Shown here piece after piece: positions 21,791-32,785 of a stretch of 64,000 bases of DNA. The position numbers and the translations under genes are program-made. Position 1 is the first letter of the stretch. Every line of letters starts with the position of its first letter. The notes under the pieces are model-generated. The model was not told the DNA's origin. It searched no databases and was given only the letters and a program-made list of their open reading frames with translations. The DNA lies in the NCBI GenBank assembly GCA_026874595.1, contig CM049321.1, positions 13,717,479-13,781,478 on the forward strand, given 5' to 3'. This stretch comes from Sipunculus nudus. Its lineage: Eukaryota; Annelida; Sipuncula; Golfingiida; Sipunculidae.

Positions 21791-22302
21791 GCCACAAAAT
21801 TATTATAAGTAATATATCTAAATGAACCGCCCGTTTGCAACAAATTTACCAATAAATACAATAAATATATATCTATAAATATATATATATATATCTGCTT
21901 TTATTTTGCGTAATCCAAAACGATATAACTAATTCCAGTTGCAAAAGCTGAACAAAATACGGTACCTGACCTTCTTCGATGTTAAGTGTTAGGAGGCAAA
22001 CGGGCGACTCACGCAATTTCTAAACCTTTCCCTACCCGCGGTTTCTTTTCCGCGGGGACGTCAGTTGGGGATTAACAAACACCTATGACGCTGTTGTAAG
22101 GGACCTTTCAATGTTTAAACCACGAAATATTGTGACGCCAAAACATTAATTACACCCGGACATCCTCAACCATGTATGAGTAATGCTCACCAACGCACTT
22201 CGGTAGGATGTGCAACAAACCATGTTTGAGCACCAACGCATGTGTTCCTCGCTCAATTATCAGATGTAATATATTTTATTTTGAATATTCACAATTGATC
22301 GC

Positions 22303-24950
22303 AGCACCAGATAGAGTGTGATGTAGTTGATTTTTACATTCCGTACCTATTATGTCTTGCAGACTGTATCAGATTTGATTAGGTTAGATTTGTCAATGCT
22401 AACAGCAAAGAGAATCCTTCGCAGTATGTTGTAAATAGTGTGGACAAGGAAGTTAATATTTTGCATGAGATAGACCCTAATTAGTGGAACAACAGTGTAA
22501 AAACCTGTTATTATGCCAGTGCTAGAGATATTTTTCAAGAGTATTGTGATGTATCTTAGTCTTGGCAAGGTGCCAGTAGAAGTGTCCTTGGACATGATAC
22601 AACTGCGATTCGATTGCCTTGAGAGCAAAGGTACAGGAGAAACTTGATGAACTAGTGTCATTGTGCATAATGAAGAAAATCCCTGTTGGTACCCCCACTC
22701 AATGGTGTAGTGAACTGCATGTTGTCCCTAAGAAAATCTGATCTGTACAAATTACAATTGATCCTGGAGATTTATGTGGCTCTAGAGAGTGCATCCTACC
22801 AGCTCGTGGGATATTTCACTTAATTTTAGATGAACATTCAAGAGTTAATATTGGCTTTAATACTCCATTGGGGGGGGGGGATACAGGTACAATAGATTAC
22901 CCATGGGAATAACTTCCGCATCTAAATTATTCCAACGTGTCTTTGGTGATATATTCTCAGGTATTCAGGGTTATGAGATGATTATGGATGATTTACTCAT
23001 TGTATCTGACACACTTGAGGAACACAATAGTGTCCTGTGTCAGACACTATAGAGAGCAAGAGAAAACAATGTAACTTTCTCTAAGAAAAAAAATTTAGTT
23101 GTGTACTGAATCAGTCAAATATGGTGGTCACTGAAAATGGCCCTGAAATGGACCCTGATAGAATAAGGGCCATTATAGGGATGCCAGAGCCAACTTTTGG
23201 TGAGCAGGTACACACATTGATGGGCATTGTTACATTTGTTCTCACTTACTGAGCCACTAAGAAGCCTTATATAGAAATCACATGAGAGGGGGGTTTATTT
23301 GGTACCCTGATGAAATGCATAGAGAGGAGTTTTACAGAATATAATACTTGCTATGAGCACAGCTCCAGTTTTGAAATTTTACAGTCCCAGAGAATCAGTA
23401 GTAATATCATGTGATGCGAGTCAGTCAGGTCATGTTTGTGTATGTTACAGGATAACAAACCTTTACACTATGTGCCCAGGGCACTAACAGATGCTGAATA
23501 TGCCTATGCCCAAATTGAGTAAGGGCTAATAGTTTTTGTGTTTGCAATGAATATATTTCATACTTATGTGAATGGACGGAATGACATCCCAGTGGAAACT
23601 GATTATTTGCATCTACCGCGGATGATGTAATGGAGAACGGCAGGAGAAGCCTCTTTATCAAGTTCCTGTTAGACTTTAGGAAATGAGGATGCAAATACAA
23701 GGTTATGATTTCATGTTAGTTGCCAAACGAGGTACAAAGATACCAGAAGCAGATACGCCTAACACAGTCTACACCAGTGACAAAGAACAATCTCTCACTT
23801 TTTGTTCTGTTTCAGTAGAGGAAGTCGCTTCCAGTCAAACTCTCAGATATGAGGAGATAAAAGAAGAGACCTGCTGAAGATAGTACAATAGAGCAAGTTA
23901 TACAACCCGTGTAAGTTCACAGCTAGAGTGGCCAAAACACAGATTACAGGTTGACTGGACATTGAAAACAGACTATGATATACGGGATAAACTGAATGTG
24001 ATAGATGGAATAAAGCACAAGAGACACAGAGTTGTTATTCTAGAGTCAATGAGAACAGAAGCATTATAACTATATCATGCTGCACATCAAGGGGTGGTTA
24101 AGTCTAGACAATTTCCTAGAGATCTTAAGTTTTGGCCAGGTGTCAACAAGAAAATTGAAGATATTTTGTCTAGATGTAGTAAATGTCAGGAGAGAAGAAA
24201 AATGCAACCCTAAGAATCATTGTTGCCAACTCCAGTACCCACAAGGCCATTGCACCATGTTAATGAAGATCTATTTGACTGTTTGTGTCATAAATGGCTC
24301 ATCTGTGTTAACTACTATTCTGAATATTTTGAGGTTGAGCGGATGGACAATGGTACCCATAGTATTGAAATTATCAGACAGGGAAAGAAATGGTTTAGTA
24401 CCCATGTTATTCCAGACCAGATAACAAGTGATCACAGTCTTCCCTGGAATGATGCGGAATGGAAGAAGTTAGCTGATGATAATGCCTTTGTAAAAAACAC
24501 AATCTCTCCAACACATCCACAGTTTAATGATTTAGTCGAGGAAGCAGTGGCTATAGGCAAGAAGATGCTGATCAAATGTTATGAGACCGGATCAGATCCA
24601 TACTTTGCTTTGAAGAACATTAGAAATACTATACTGGATCGATGAAGTAACGGGATCGCTGGCACAAAGGTTGTTTGCAAGAGGAACCAGAACAAAGTTG
24701 CCAACTGTGAATGAGAAACTGATGCCAGAAGTCAAAGCACCGAACCAAATATTCAAACGACTGCAGGAGCAAACTAAGCAGTATTTTGATAGAAATTGCA
24801 GGCCTCTTAAACCACTTAGACCAGGAGACACAATCAGAGTAAGAGTAGAAAATTCTTGGCAACCAGCTTTATTGTTGACCCAAGATACTTGGCAACCAGT
24901 TTTGTTGTTGCCCCAAAGTCAAACCTTTCTCCGAGGTCATTCACAGTAAA
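22303..24950 (+). pseudogene. RT-RNase H-integrase remains of gypsy copy B
   Basis: RT: the frame around 22860-23040 retains 'GYEMIMDDLLIVSDTLEEHN', the catalytic Asp-Asp box lost in copy A. RNase H lies at about 23390-23720, with a 'SCDASQSG' equivalent then 'RMQIQGYDFMLVAKRGTK'. In integrase at about 24075-24950, 'ILSRCSKCQERRKMQP' marks the zinc region and 24220-24645 is open through 'YETGSDPYFALKNIRNTILD'. The C-terminus contains a 33-base in-frame duplication (WQPALLLTQDT / WQPVLLLPQ, about 24855-24920). Frameshifts and stops occur throughout. Confidence 0.8.
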
Positions 24951-26580
24951 AATGTGGTAGTCATACGTAGGAACTGGAGACACTTATTCAACCATCTTCA
25001 GATGATAACATCTGAGACACCTTAAAAGGAGAATAAAGCGGTGAATTTAGATCTGTAGATGTTATGGCAACTTTGTATGTATGTAGTAAGATGGCAGCCA
25101 GTGATAGCGCCAACAGGTTTAAGTCACAAATATATCTGAGAGTACATTTTAGTCAACATCCCATGTATGCCCTTTGTTGGGATTCTAGGCTCTGTGTCTA
25201 TAAAAGGGAGAAAACCCTTCAATATATCGGGTATCTCATGTTTTAAACATAAAATTCTGTTATGATAAGGTAATTGCATAAAATCCCAGTTTTAATATGT
25301 CTATATCTCTTATAAACAGGACCGGTACAAAACACATTGTCGCCCCTAGGTATACATTGTTACTGCTTCTGCCATGGCGATTATGAGCAGTACGACCCAT
25401 GTCTTCTTAGACCAAATACACATATATAACTCAAGCAAAATGCACTTACAGTTGCCAATATGTTGCAGTTGTATTGAAAATAAGATACTTTTGCCATGGT
25501 GAATGTCATCGAAACCGTCAAACTAATAATAAATTCCTCTTCCAGAAAATACGATTGTAGCCCGTCCGCTCCCTTCTGTCAGGGGCCAAATCTGGGGAAT
25601 CCCCTTCCCAGACCATGCCTTCCCGGGTCCAGTTTGGTCTCTTCTTGTCCTGTACCATGACTCAGTCATAGACGCTAAATAAAGGAAAGTATCTGCAGCG
25701 CAAACCTCAACCATGGTCGCGCGAAATGAAAGGAAAAACCCAAAAATTCTGAACCGTTTAGACAGGGTAATATACTGCGATGGAAAGACCAAATGGTATA
25801 TGACATTTTGATCGCTAAAAAACAACTTCATATAACGCAGTATTTATCATAATTACCTAGAATATGAGTCTAGCATATTATCTTGTTACTTTTAGTACTA
25901 ACCCCCCCCCCCCCCCCCCCCGATACATGGGACCTCCTTTCATGTGTACAATGATGGAGGTTTCAAGGGAGTTTCGAAGTACACACTTAAGTTGTGTGTC
26001 TTATGATATATTTATTAAAGCTATATTTGACCTCTTGTATGTAATTTTTGCACCATATAAAACTTGTTTTTTTGTCGTTCCTTGTCGCTCCTAGATTTAG
26101 CGGGCACCTACAGAAACATCACTGGCTCGCTCGTCCTCGACATTGTATGGATGGAACTTGTGTAGGCCAAGGAATGTCACCACAAGGTCTCTTCTGTAAA
26201 AGAAATCTGTCCGTTTTCCACGAACATGTGGCTTATACACTGATTAAAATATGTTTAAGCTAACATCATCACCCTTGATGTTTTGCTCAACCAGGCGACG
26301 CAATACTCTGGTATATTTTCCCCAGATTGTGTTAAACTCAACTGATGCCACAACAATACCACCAGGTGTGTTCTGGTTTTGACGTCACAGACGCCTTTGG
26401 CAGGAAGCTGTCGTTTGACTTGCGCCCCTCAGCCGGGGGGATTACAGGTCTTTTGATTCAAATTTTAAGGGGTAGGTCCGCAAAGCTGGATTTTATAATA
26501 CCATATTCAATACATATACATGTTCATGAATATAACTCAAGTAGTATTTCATTTTATTTTTTTTTTTCATGGAAATAGGC
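24951..26580. other. Unit-B-specific insertion in gypsy 3' region
   Basis: In copy A the integrase end is followed within ~150 bases by 'gttaagctggagca...'. Here that word comes only at about 26584, so about 1.5 kb is extra. It has a poly-C run (25905-25921) and G/C-richer stretches, but I found no terminal repeats or transposase frame. Its nature is unknown. Confidence 0.5.
25903..25921. repeat. Poly-C tract
   Basis: About 18 C within the unit-B-specific insertion. Confidence 0.95.
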
Positions 26581-26772
26581 CTTTAAGTTGGAGCACCTGC
26601 AATATCAGATATGTCAAGATCACCAGTTGGTGATAAGACAAACACTCGGCATGACAACACACATGCCAGCAAAAGCCACAAACCAATACCTTATACTGAA
26701 CCAGCGCAGAAGGCTAGGGAGATTTCTAGGTCTGGGAGGGTTTTCATACCTCCAGCTAGGTGGGGGATTTTG

Positions 26773-27330
26773 TTAAGTAGCAGGTATACTCATTGTTTGT
26801 AAGGTATCTTACTTTCCATAACACTTTTTTCTTTAGTGAAACAGTTGCTCGAAGCTTTAATGTACCATTGACCATGTGCACACTTTATATTTTTTTATTT
26901 AAGCAAGACAACACTATTTGTAAGGATTTATGTTTTGCTATACGCTCTTTCTGTTCTGTGTAAACTATAATCCAGTTGCCTTCTTACAATGTTTTTTTTT
27001 TATTCCTTTCTCAATCTTTTACGCCATGATGTTTTTATTTCATAGATTAAACACATTCTTATTCAGAATATCTGTCTTATTTCCTCCTTCTTAGTCTTTC
27101 TAAGCCAGATTTGAATTCTTCTCTGTAGCCGTGTTTAAATATTTGCTTGTGATAATATCCATATGTTAGATATGACCAAAGTTAACTTTTACGTATTGTT
27201 TGACAAGAGGGCGTTATGTACGTACAGTGCTGCCACCTGTTGTCAGAGACATGTACCAAAGCTCTCTATAAAGAAGTCGACTAAACGCTCACATGTGGTT
27301 AATGCGTGTCTAGCCCGCGCCTTGTCCTGT
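26773..27330 (+). mobile_element. 3' LTR of gypsy copy B (uninterrupted)
   Basis: Starts TGTTAAGTAGCAGGTATA after a purine-rich 'aggtgggggattt'. It is continuous across the point where copy A holds the MITE. It includes 'gttatgtacgtacagtgctg' and 'ccacctgttgtcag', shared with both LTRs of copy A. The right end is estimated. Confidence 0.65.
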
Positions 27331-27956
27331 ACCTTGACTGAGACTGGCCTCCGCCGTCTCAGTCATGGGTCTTATATCAGGCAAATTGTCTACAGTGCGA
27401 ACCTCACAAGGGTCGCATATAATGATTTTAAGTAATTTAGACTAAAAACGATGGAAACCTCAAATCATATATGACATTAAAGCTGCCCACATTTTTTTTT
27501 ATGTCGCAGTATTCATAATTTACGTCAGTTAGTAGTATGTTGAAGAATGTATACTCAAGTAGCATGTATCATGATAACCAATAAAACCAAATTGGAACAT
27601 ATGCGTGTTTTATGTGTATTAATTAAGTATCTTTTCGGTTGTTCAGTTTTTTTATACGCGTGTCTGCAGATAAATAATTGGTTCCCTCAACCACGACAAC
27701 TACCTGCAACCCATAAATACAACGAGTGCTTGGCAAAGAATATCAGGAAGATCTACCTCAAGCCATTTTATCTGTTCCTGTACGGTGAACGTTAGAGTGA
27801 CTTATTGACTGGAATCAACTGAAAAATCAGTTATTACCGCCGCAACTGCGCACGCATCTCTCGTTGGTGGCCAGCTTTGTGTTTAGGTATAGGCGGGAAT
27901 TGTCCTGCATGGAAAAGTAATTTTATTTTTCCGTGTGTGCACACGGTGGCACGAGT
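27331..27956. promoter_or_regulatory. Upstream flank of exon 1B, candidate promoter/5' UTR
   Basis: About 27735-27956 aligns well with the flank of exon 1A (13735-13949): 'aggaagatctacctcaag', 'attttatctgttcctgta', 'gcatctctcgtt', 'aggcgggaat' and 'cacgagt' directly before the ATG. Shared flanks at both first exons suggest each carries its own promoter. No core element was pinned down, and the transcription start is unknown. Confidence 0.4.
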
Positions 27957-28770
27957 ATGGCCGTCCGGCCGTCAGGTAACGCACTTCTGAAAGTATGTTT
28001 CTTGGCGATTATGCTGATTGTTTTTTCCACTATGATGGTGTTAATACATTTTCCGCAAAGGTCCGTGCTTAAAAGTGGAGTTGAAAAGGTACATTGCCCA
28101 GATATAAAGAACGAGATCAATGACAAAATATTCAAATGCTTACAGATGGCGGATAAAGAAACGTACAAGGACTTTATGGTGGCTTTCAATACACCAAATC
28201 ACCCTTGTTCCCTCATTAGTTTAGAACCGTTAGTGAGCACATTGAGAAAAATGCTCCAGAAAAACAGCATTTTTCCGTCAACCACGGACAGTTCCGTTAC
28301 TTCGAATCCAGAACGCAATTGTGACCCATGTCATAGGTACAAACTGCTTCGGGTTGGTCCCGAAGATAATCAATTAAAAAACGGTCAAACCGTTCATGAA
28401 ATCATGATGCGTTGCAGTTCGCATGCGCCAAAACTGGTTTCAGTCCCAGGACGGGCAAGGATTCAAAACAAAGTGACCACAGACGAGGCATTACCAGTCC
28501 CAAATATAGTTCACTATGTCTGGTACGGCAAGAACGCAGAGTTTACATTCCTGACTTACCTGTCATTTTTAGGTGTACATAAATATATCAAACCTGATGC
28601 TATATACATACATGGAGATACGGAACCAAACGGAGAATGGTGGACCCAGACACTTAAGGATGTAAATAACGTCTATTTTGTGTATAAACAGAGACCTACG
28701 TATATTTTTGGGAAGAAAATAACACAGGTCGAACACAGCGCTGACATTGCAAGATATGAAATCATCTATG
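27957..28770 (+). CDS. GT32-like glycosyltransferase, first exon copy B
   Basis: Encodes 271 residues plus one base. The start ATG (MAVRPSGN) is the first in-frame ATG after an upstream stop; an apparent longer frame would need GTG. The hydrophobic anchor lies at about 11-30 (VCFLAIMLIVFSTMMVLI), with CDPC in the stem. The catalytic N-terminal blocks (VPNIVHYVWYGKN, IHGDTEPNGEWW, EHSADIARYEIIY) are the same as in copy A. The donor is tatg^GTAGGT in phase 1. Exon 2 (35237) lies 6.5 kb downstream and completes YGGIYLDTD, giving a 425-residue type II membrane enzyme. By eye, the last ~100 residues differ from copy A at three positions only, while the first ~170 differ at roughly 50. This is the copy most likely to be used with exon 2 because of proximity. 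Confidence 0.85.
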
Positions 28771-29700
28771 GTAGGTAACTCTTGCATTGACGAACCAATT
28801 TATCTTCTGTCAACTGGTTTTAGGGTTTACTTTTCGATTCTGTGCATATTTTGATATTATTTTAATAGTATTTTTACAGGTTATAAATATACGCACACAT
28901 CCATGTTTCAGCGTATGATTTTTAAGTATTCAAATTGCCAATTCAATTTAAATTAATTTTTAATTCATTAAATTCATCATACGTATATATATATATATAA
29001 TGTGTGTGTTTTACATATAAAAAAAAGCAAATCGACAAATTATTTATTTCATGGTATTTCCCAGCTTGTAATATACGAAATGATTTATAAATAACTATGA
29101 GATATTTTTTAAATTGAACTCGGAAATCTGCCGGGCATCCTGTTGCCTGGATTTATAGATATTTCTTTTATTTTCATTTAATTTCTCTGTGAGGGTAGGG
29201 TAATGTAGTCGAGTCCACACCACCCGATTCCGATTGCATATCCGAGCCCAGGCTCAGGATCCTTGAGTCTGAGTTATTTGGACAAGGAGTCCAAGTTCGA
29301 ATCCGAATACAAGCCTCATATTCAAAGAAAATAAAAAATTAATTAAAATATTATCATGTAATTTACATGTCTACACATGATTTTCACTTAAATGTTTAAT
29401 TACCATCACCTCCCTGTTCAGCGCTTGACTAAGTAAAGTTTGGTGTATAGTCTTATTTTTTAATAATTTTATCAGTTCGCACATGTATTTAGTCTTATTA
29501 TTAATAATTGTATTAGTTCGCACTTGTATGAACTTGTTTATAGTATATCACAGTGTGTTTTTTTCCAGACTCGAAATTCACTCGGTCTGAATTCTCGAGT
29601 CCTGAATACGAGTCCGAGTCAAGATGCCTCCAGTCCAAGTGTGAGTCCGAGTCCCTATAACAGACTGGACTGACAGAAACACTCTGACAATTGAGATTAT
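28771..29700 (+). other. Intron part, AT-rich, with GAGTCC repeats
   Basis: Starts with the donor. (TA)n occurs at about 28984-29000. Clusters of 'gagtccgag'-type words occur at about 29205-29320 and 29565-29665, flanking an AT-rich centre, probably a small degenerate repeat element. No exon with conserved splice signals was found. Confidence 0.5.
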
Positions 29701-29709
29701 ATATACTTT

Positions 29710-30045
29710 CTAAGTATAGATGTTTATGACGGAAGATTGGACCGGAGATCTACAAAACTTATCTACAAATGTTTGACCGCTTACATGTATCTGTCTCATC
29801 ATATATAAGACATAGTACTGAGTGAAAACAAAGACATAGTACAAACACAGTAGTAGGAATAAGAAAATAAAATGAAGTAGTAATATCATATTCTGATTTA
29901 TCTTTGCATTAAACAATCTAATGGCCTTCGGTACAAATGAATTAAAGTACCTGTTCATTCTGCTTTTTAGAGACTGCAGCCTTCGGCCTGATTTTAGCCA
30001 GACAATATAATCACTGAGATCGCTTTTACCGTCAGCCATTTTTTA
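29710..30045 (-). mobile_element. LINE-like 3' tail fragment
   Basis: The minus-strand frame begins with 'RRLQSLKSRMNRYFNSFVPK' and 'AIRLFNA', a pattern seen at the extreme C-terminus of many non-LTR retrotransposon polyproteins ('RxxSFxPxAIRLxN'), followed by a 3' tail. Nothing upstream looks like RT, so this would be a 5'-truncated copy, as usual for LINEs. Assignment to a clade is not possible. Confidence 0.5.
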
Positions 30046-30225
30046 TCTTAGTCATAACTTTTTAATTAATAATATTTATTAGTTCTTCTGCTATTTTTCT
30101 TATTCCTTCAATTTTCTGTTTGTTCTTAATGGTTAGATTTCCGCACCATCATATAACAGCGTACGATATGACATTACTGGCTGATAAGATATTAATGGTT
30201 GTGTACAGGTATGTCATTGTACATT

Positions 30226-30477
30226 TCATCCATGGACGACCATAGCAGTACAGTTATCGGCCTGACCGCCAACATAATTCACATTGGGCTCTATCGATCC
30301 ATCGAACACACCTGTAGCGCGCAGTCGGCCGGTGTATGCCGGTTCACAATCTAACCATCCGATTGAAGTAGTGGTCCATATTTTTATAGAATCATGGACG
30401 GCATGCGAAGATAAAAGACAGATATAAAAGTAACGGTTACCAAACATGGTAGTTACAAACGCTACTGCCAAACTCAA
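30226..30477 (-). pseudogene. Possible decayed C-type-lectin-like exon
   Basis: The minus-strand frame (84 codons) holds 'IKIWTTTSIGWLDCEPA' and 'SIEPNVNYVGGQADNCTAMV'. An E-P-N followed some residues later by (G)-x-x-D/E-N-C-x-x-M resembles the sugar-binding loop of C-type lectin domains. The expected Trp-Asn-Asp and last Cys are not found before a stop. The match may be fortuitous, and confidence is low. Confidence 0.25.
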
Positions 30478-30510
30478 CTTGCAAAGTCATGCTCCCCATC
30501 AATACTTTAA

Positions 30511-32710
30511 AGTGGCAGGACTGGTCCCCCCACCTGACCTGACTTTGTTTCAGGTTTTCCTTTGCATTGAACAATCTAATGCTTTAATACCCCCTAAAGT
30601 GTACATTTTCTGAAAGCTAAGAAAATTTTCTATAGTTTGGTGATAACAAACTTTGTTTCTGAGGGACAGGTTTGAATTTGTAAGAATTCTAATTTAATTT
30701 TAATATTTAACAAAAAAAAGATTATTCCAGCACAACTAAAGCAGATACAGAAAATCTTCTTAAATAAATGGAGAATTTAGATAATAATCCCCAGGCGATT
30801 TTTTGTTTAGCGAGTTAAGTTTAAAAATTACGATTTTACAGAGTATTTAATTTTGAAATCTTCACAAATCATTTAATTTTTTACTTTTACCTTAATAAAG
30901 TCCGTCAAATTAGGTATAGGCGTATAATAAAAAAACACTTTTTAGAAGACATAATAACAATTACATATATTAAAGATGGTATGTTTCGGACAAGTACTTA
31001 CTGAGAAATAACGCTCTAAAGATAAGGTGCTCAGGTGAAATGATGTTTCGAGAAAATGGCCAAAAACTATATTCGTAGAGATCATTCGTCCTACACACGT
31101 AACTAACCACAACTTCATGTTGACAGTCACATTAATTTGGTCAAGACGGTGGTTCTTATCAAACCATGCTATAATAACATGTATTAATTGACTATTTTGC
31201 TTGAAAAATGTATTAAAACGATAAAAGTTGACCTGTCACACCAGCGACTTGTCAAACGCCACGTGCATGTACTTCAGTAGGCGGAGCTTACAGTTTTGGC
31301 CGATTGCCAAGGTGCGCTGAGCACCCGACAACCGTGACCCGCGGCTGAACAGGTGCATAGCCGGGCCTAATAGGTAACCGCGTGTTTACACAGGAACAAG
31401 GGGAGCGGGATCTATGGCCATTCAAGGAGAATGAAGCTTGATTTACTTTTCACGGTTTACATACAATATAGGTATTTGAGAGTTGACAATAGAGACGAGT
31501 TTATAACGACCATACAAATCTCGCATATACATACAGGTCATATGTGAAATCTGGACTTATTGTTTATTGGAGGGTTGAATAGGAAGACGATGGTTTGTAA
31601 CATTCATACATCATGCACACACATTCAAGTCACAGAAGGAGCCCGATTATCTTATAAGAAGATGGAATCTATAAATGGCAACAAATTAAACAATCAACGT
31701 AGTGATAACTGACCTCGTGATAACTGTTTGTACAGTAATTTGTGTACATTAGTAATTAGTCACTAGATCTTTCTCGTTGAATGCACTTATGCGAAGGTGC
31801 ATCTAAATGAAATAGTATGTTGTTACAACAGCGGCTAACAATGGCGCGTTTAGTTGATAACACTGCCAAAGTCGATAGCTGTCGGCCTCTGGTTTTCCTT
31901 CATGCGTAAACGTAGAGATGCCGTCATCTGACGATTCATCGTCGCTGGCCATCAGTTTGATCACGGAAGTAGGTTCGGCTCGCTGAGACTTCTTGATATC
32001 ATTCAACTGCTGCAGTTTTTCAAGTGGCATTCGGGATTTGCGTCGTCGGCCCATCGTAGTATCGTCTGGTATTGGTGTTATATTTATTTGTTGCGGTGTT
32101 GACAGTATGAATATCATAGACGTTATTGTTGGGATATGAAGCAGCTTATTATAAAGTAATTTTAGGTATCTGTCGATAGGCTCAGGATACAGCAGAAATA
32201 ACATGATGTCAAGTGAAAATTTGTGTTTCGGCGTAACATACCCGAAAAAAAAAGACAGAAAGGCCAATGACACTAACAGATCATCACAAGGACGGGTTTG
32301 TTTGCACACTAATTAGCTAGAGTTAGGGTTGCTCTCCAACGCTTATCAGTTGTATGCTCTGCTAATTAGATTGGGCTATCAAACGTCGACCGTCAGTTCT
32401 TGCCACCTCGTGCACGGAGGTACTTGGCCCATGCATTAATTAAAAACTTGCACCTCGCGATTGGCTGAATGATCCAGGTGAGGGCTGGGGGCAGAGTGAT
32501 TGACAGGCCTGTGGCAGGGCTGGAGTTAGTTAACAAACACCCTGTCAACACATCTTGGTGTTTACTGAATAGAAATAACCCTTTTCTACAAAATGTTACC
32601 GGCGACCCAAAATGGGTGCAGGTGCATTAGATCCGCCCAGTATTCAATATTACGTATTCCTTTTATTGAAAAAAACACCAATTTTTAGGATTTTGACCAG
32701 TCCTGCTACC
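30511..32710. mobile_element. TTAA-flanked DNA transposon with 16-bp inverted ends
   Basis: The left end is TTAA-AGTGGCAGGACTGGTC (TTAA at 30507-30510). The right end is GACCAGTCCTGCTACC-TTAA (TTAA at 32711-32714). The right end reverse-complemented is GGTAGCAGGACTGGTC, so 14 of 16 bases match. A TTAA target duplication is characteristic of the piggyBac and Kolobok superfamilies. Purine-purine termini (AG / GG) lean towards Kolobok, but no transposase signature was recognised. The inside contains a GC-richer block (31230-31400) and the minus frame 31803-32309. It is either non-autonomous or decayed. Confidence 0.75.
31803..32309 (-). CDS. Unrecognised 168-codon frame inside TTAA transposon
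   Basis: A second ATG within the frame (about 32054) starts a more protein-like part: basic 'MGRRRKSRMPLEKLQQL', then acidic 'SDDESSDDG'. The upstream part is hydrophobic and low-complexity and may be untranslated. I do not recognise a domain. The basic-then-acidic start could belong to an element-encoded nuclear protein such as the 5' end of a transposase gene, but neither a DDE core nor a THAP zinc finger is visible. It may be non-coding. Confidence 0.25.
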   Translation of the reverse strand: MCKQTRPCDDLLVSLAFLSFFFGYVTPKHKFSLDIMLFLLYPEPIDRYLKLLYNKLLHIPTITSMIFILSTPQQINITPIPDDTTMGRRRKSRMPLEKLQQLNDIKKSQRAEPTSVIKLMASDDESSDDGISTFTHEGKPEADSYRLWQCYQLNAPLLAAVVTTYYFI

Positions 32711-32785
32711 TTAATTTTGTCTCACATAATGATGTCATACATAAGGGCGCAGTTACACCTGATCTACGAATACACGCGCCGGCCA

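Larger units (their letters stand above)
19528..22302 (-). mobile_element. Truncated Ngaro/DIRS-like tyrosine-recombinase retroelement
   Basis: This insertion in gypsy copy B is exactly bracketed by sequence continuous in copy A (7925/7926). Reading the minus strand, the order is RNase H (about 21790-21411), tyrosine recombinase (about 21323-20460) and SGNH-hydrolase-like region (about 20330-19797). This order, with a hydrolase after the recombinase, is known for Ngaro elements among DIRS-type retrotransposons. Gag and most of RT are missing. There are several stops and frameshifts, so it is non-functional. Terminal repeats were not identified. Confidence 0.75.
19391..27330 (+). mobile_element. 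Decayed Ty3/gypsy element, copy B (5' deleted, interrupted)
   Basis: Homologue of the element at 6120-11830, in the same place of the duplicated segment. The 5' LTR, primer site and gag are missing. 19391-19527 matches A 7805-7925, and after the Ngaro-type insertion the match resumes at 22303 = A 7926. RT, RNase H and integrase pieces follow in order, and the 3' LTR begins at about 26773. An extra ~1.5 kb lies between the end of integrase and the tract before the LTR. All domains are frameshifted or contain stops. Confidence 0.8.
15005..28924 (+). repeat. Tandem segmental duplication, unit B
   Basis: Second copy of the segment described at 235-14908. Relative to A, it lacks the hairpin element, the gypsy LTR-gag part, the MITE and the upstream 1.1 kb insertion. 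It has gained a Ngaro-type retroelement (about 19528-22302) and about 1.5 kb inside the gypsy 3' part (about 25040-26575). It ends just after exon 1B and its intron start. Confidence 0.85.

Noticed and set aside
25523-25831. 102-codon minus-strand frame in unit B insertion
   Set aside because: No recognisable domain; it lies in repeat-like DNA with no homologue in unit A.
29205-29665. GAGTCC-rich stretches as a possible TIR transposon
   Set aside because: The two clusters share the short word only; no consistent terminal repeat or target duplication could be drawn.
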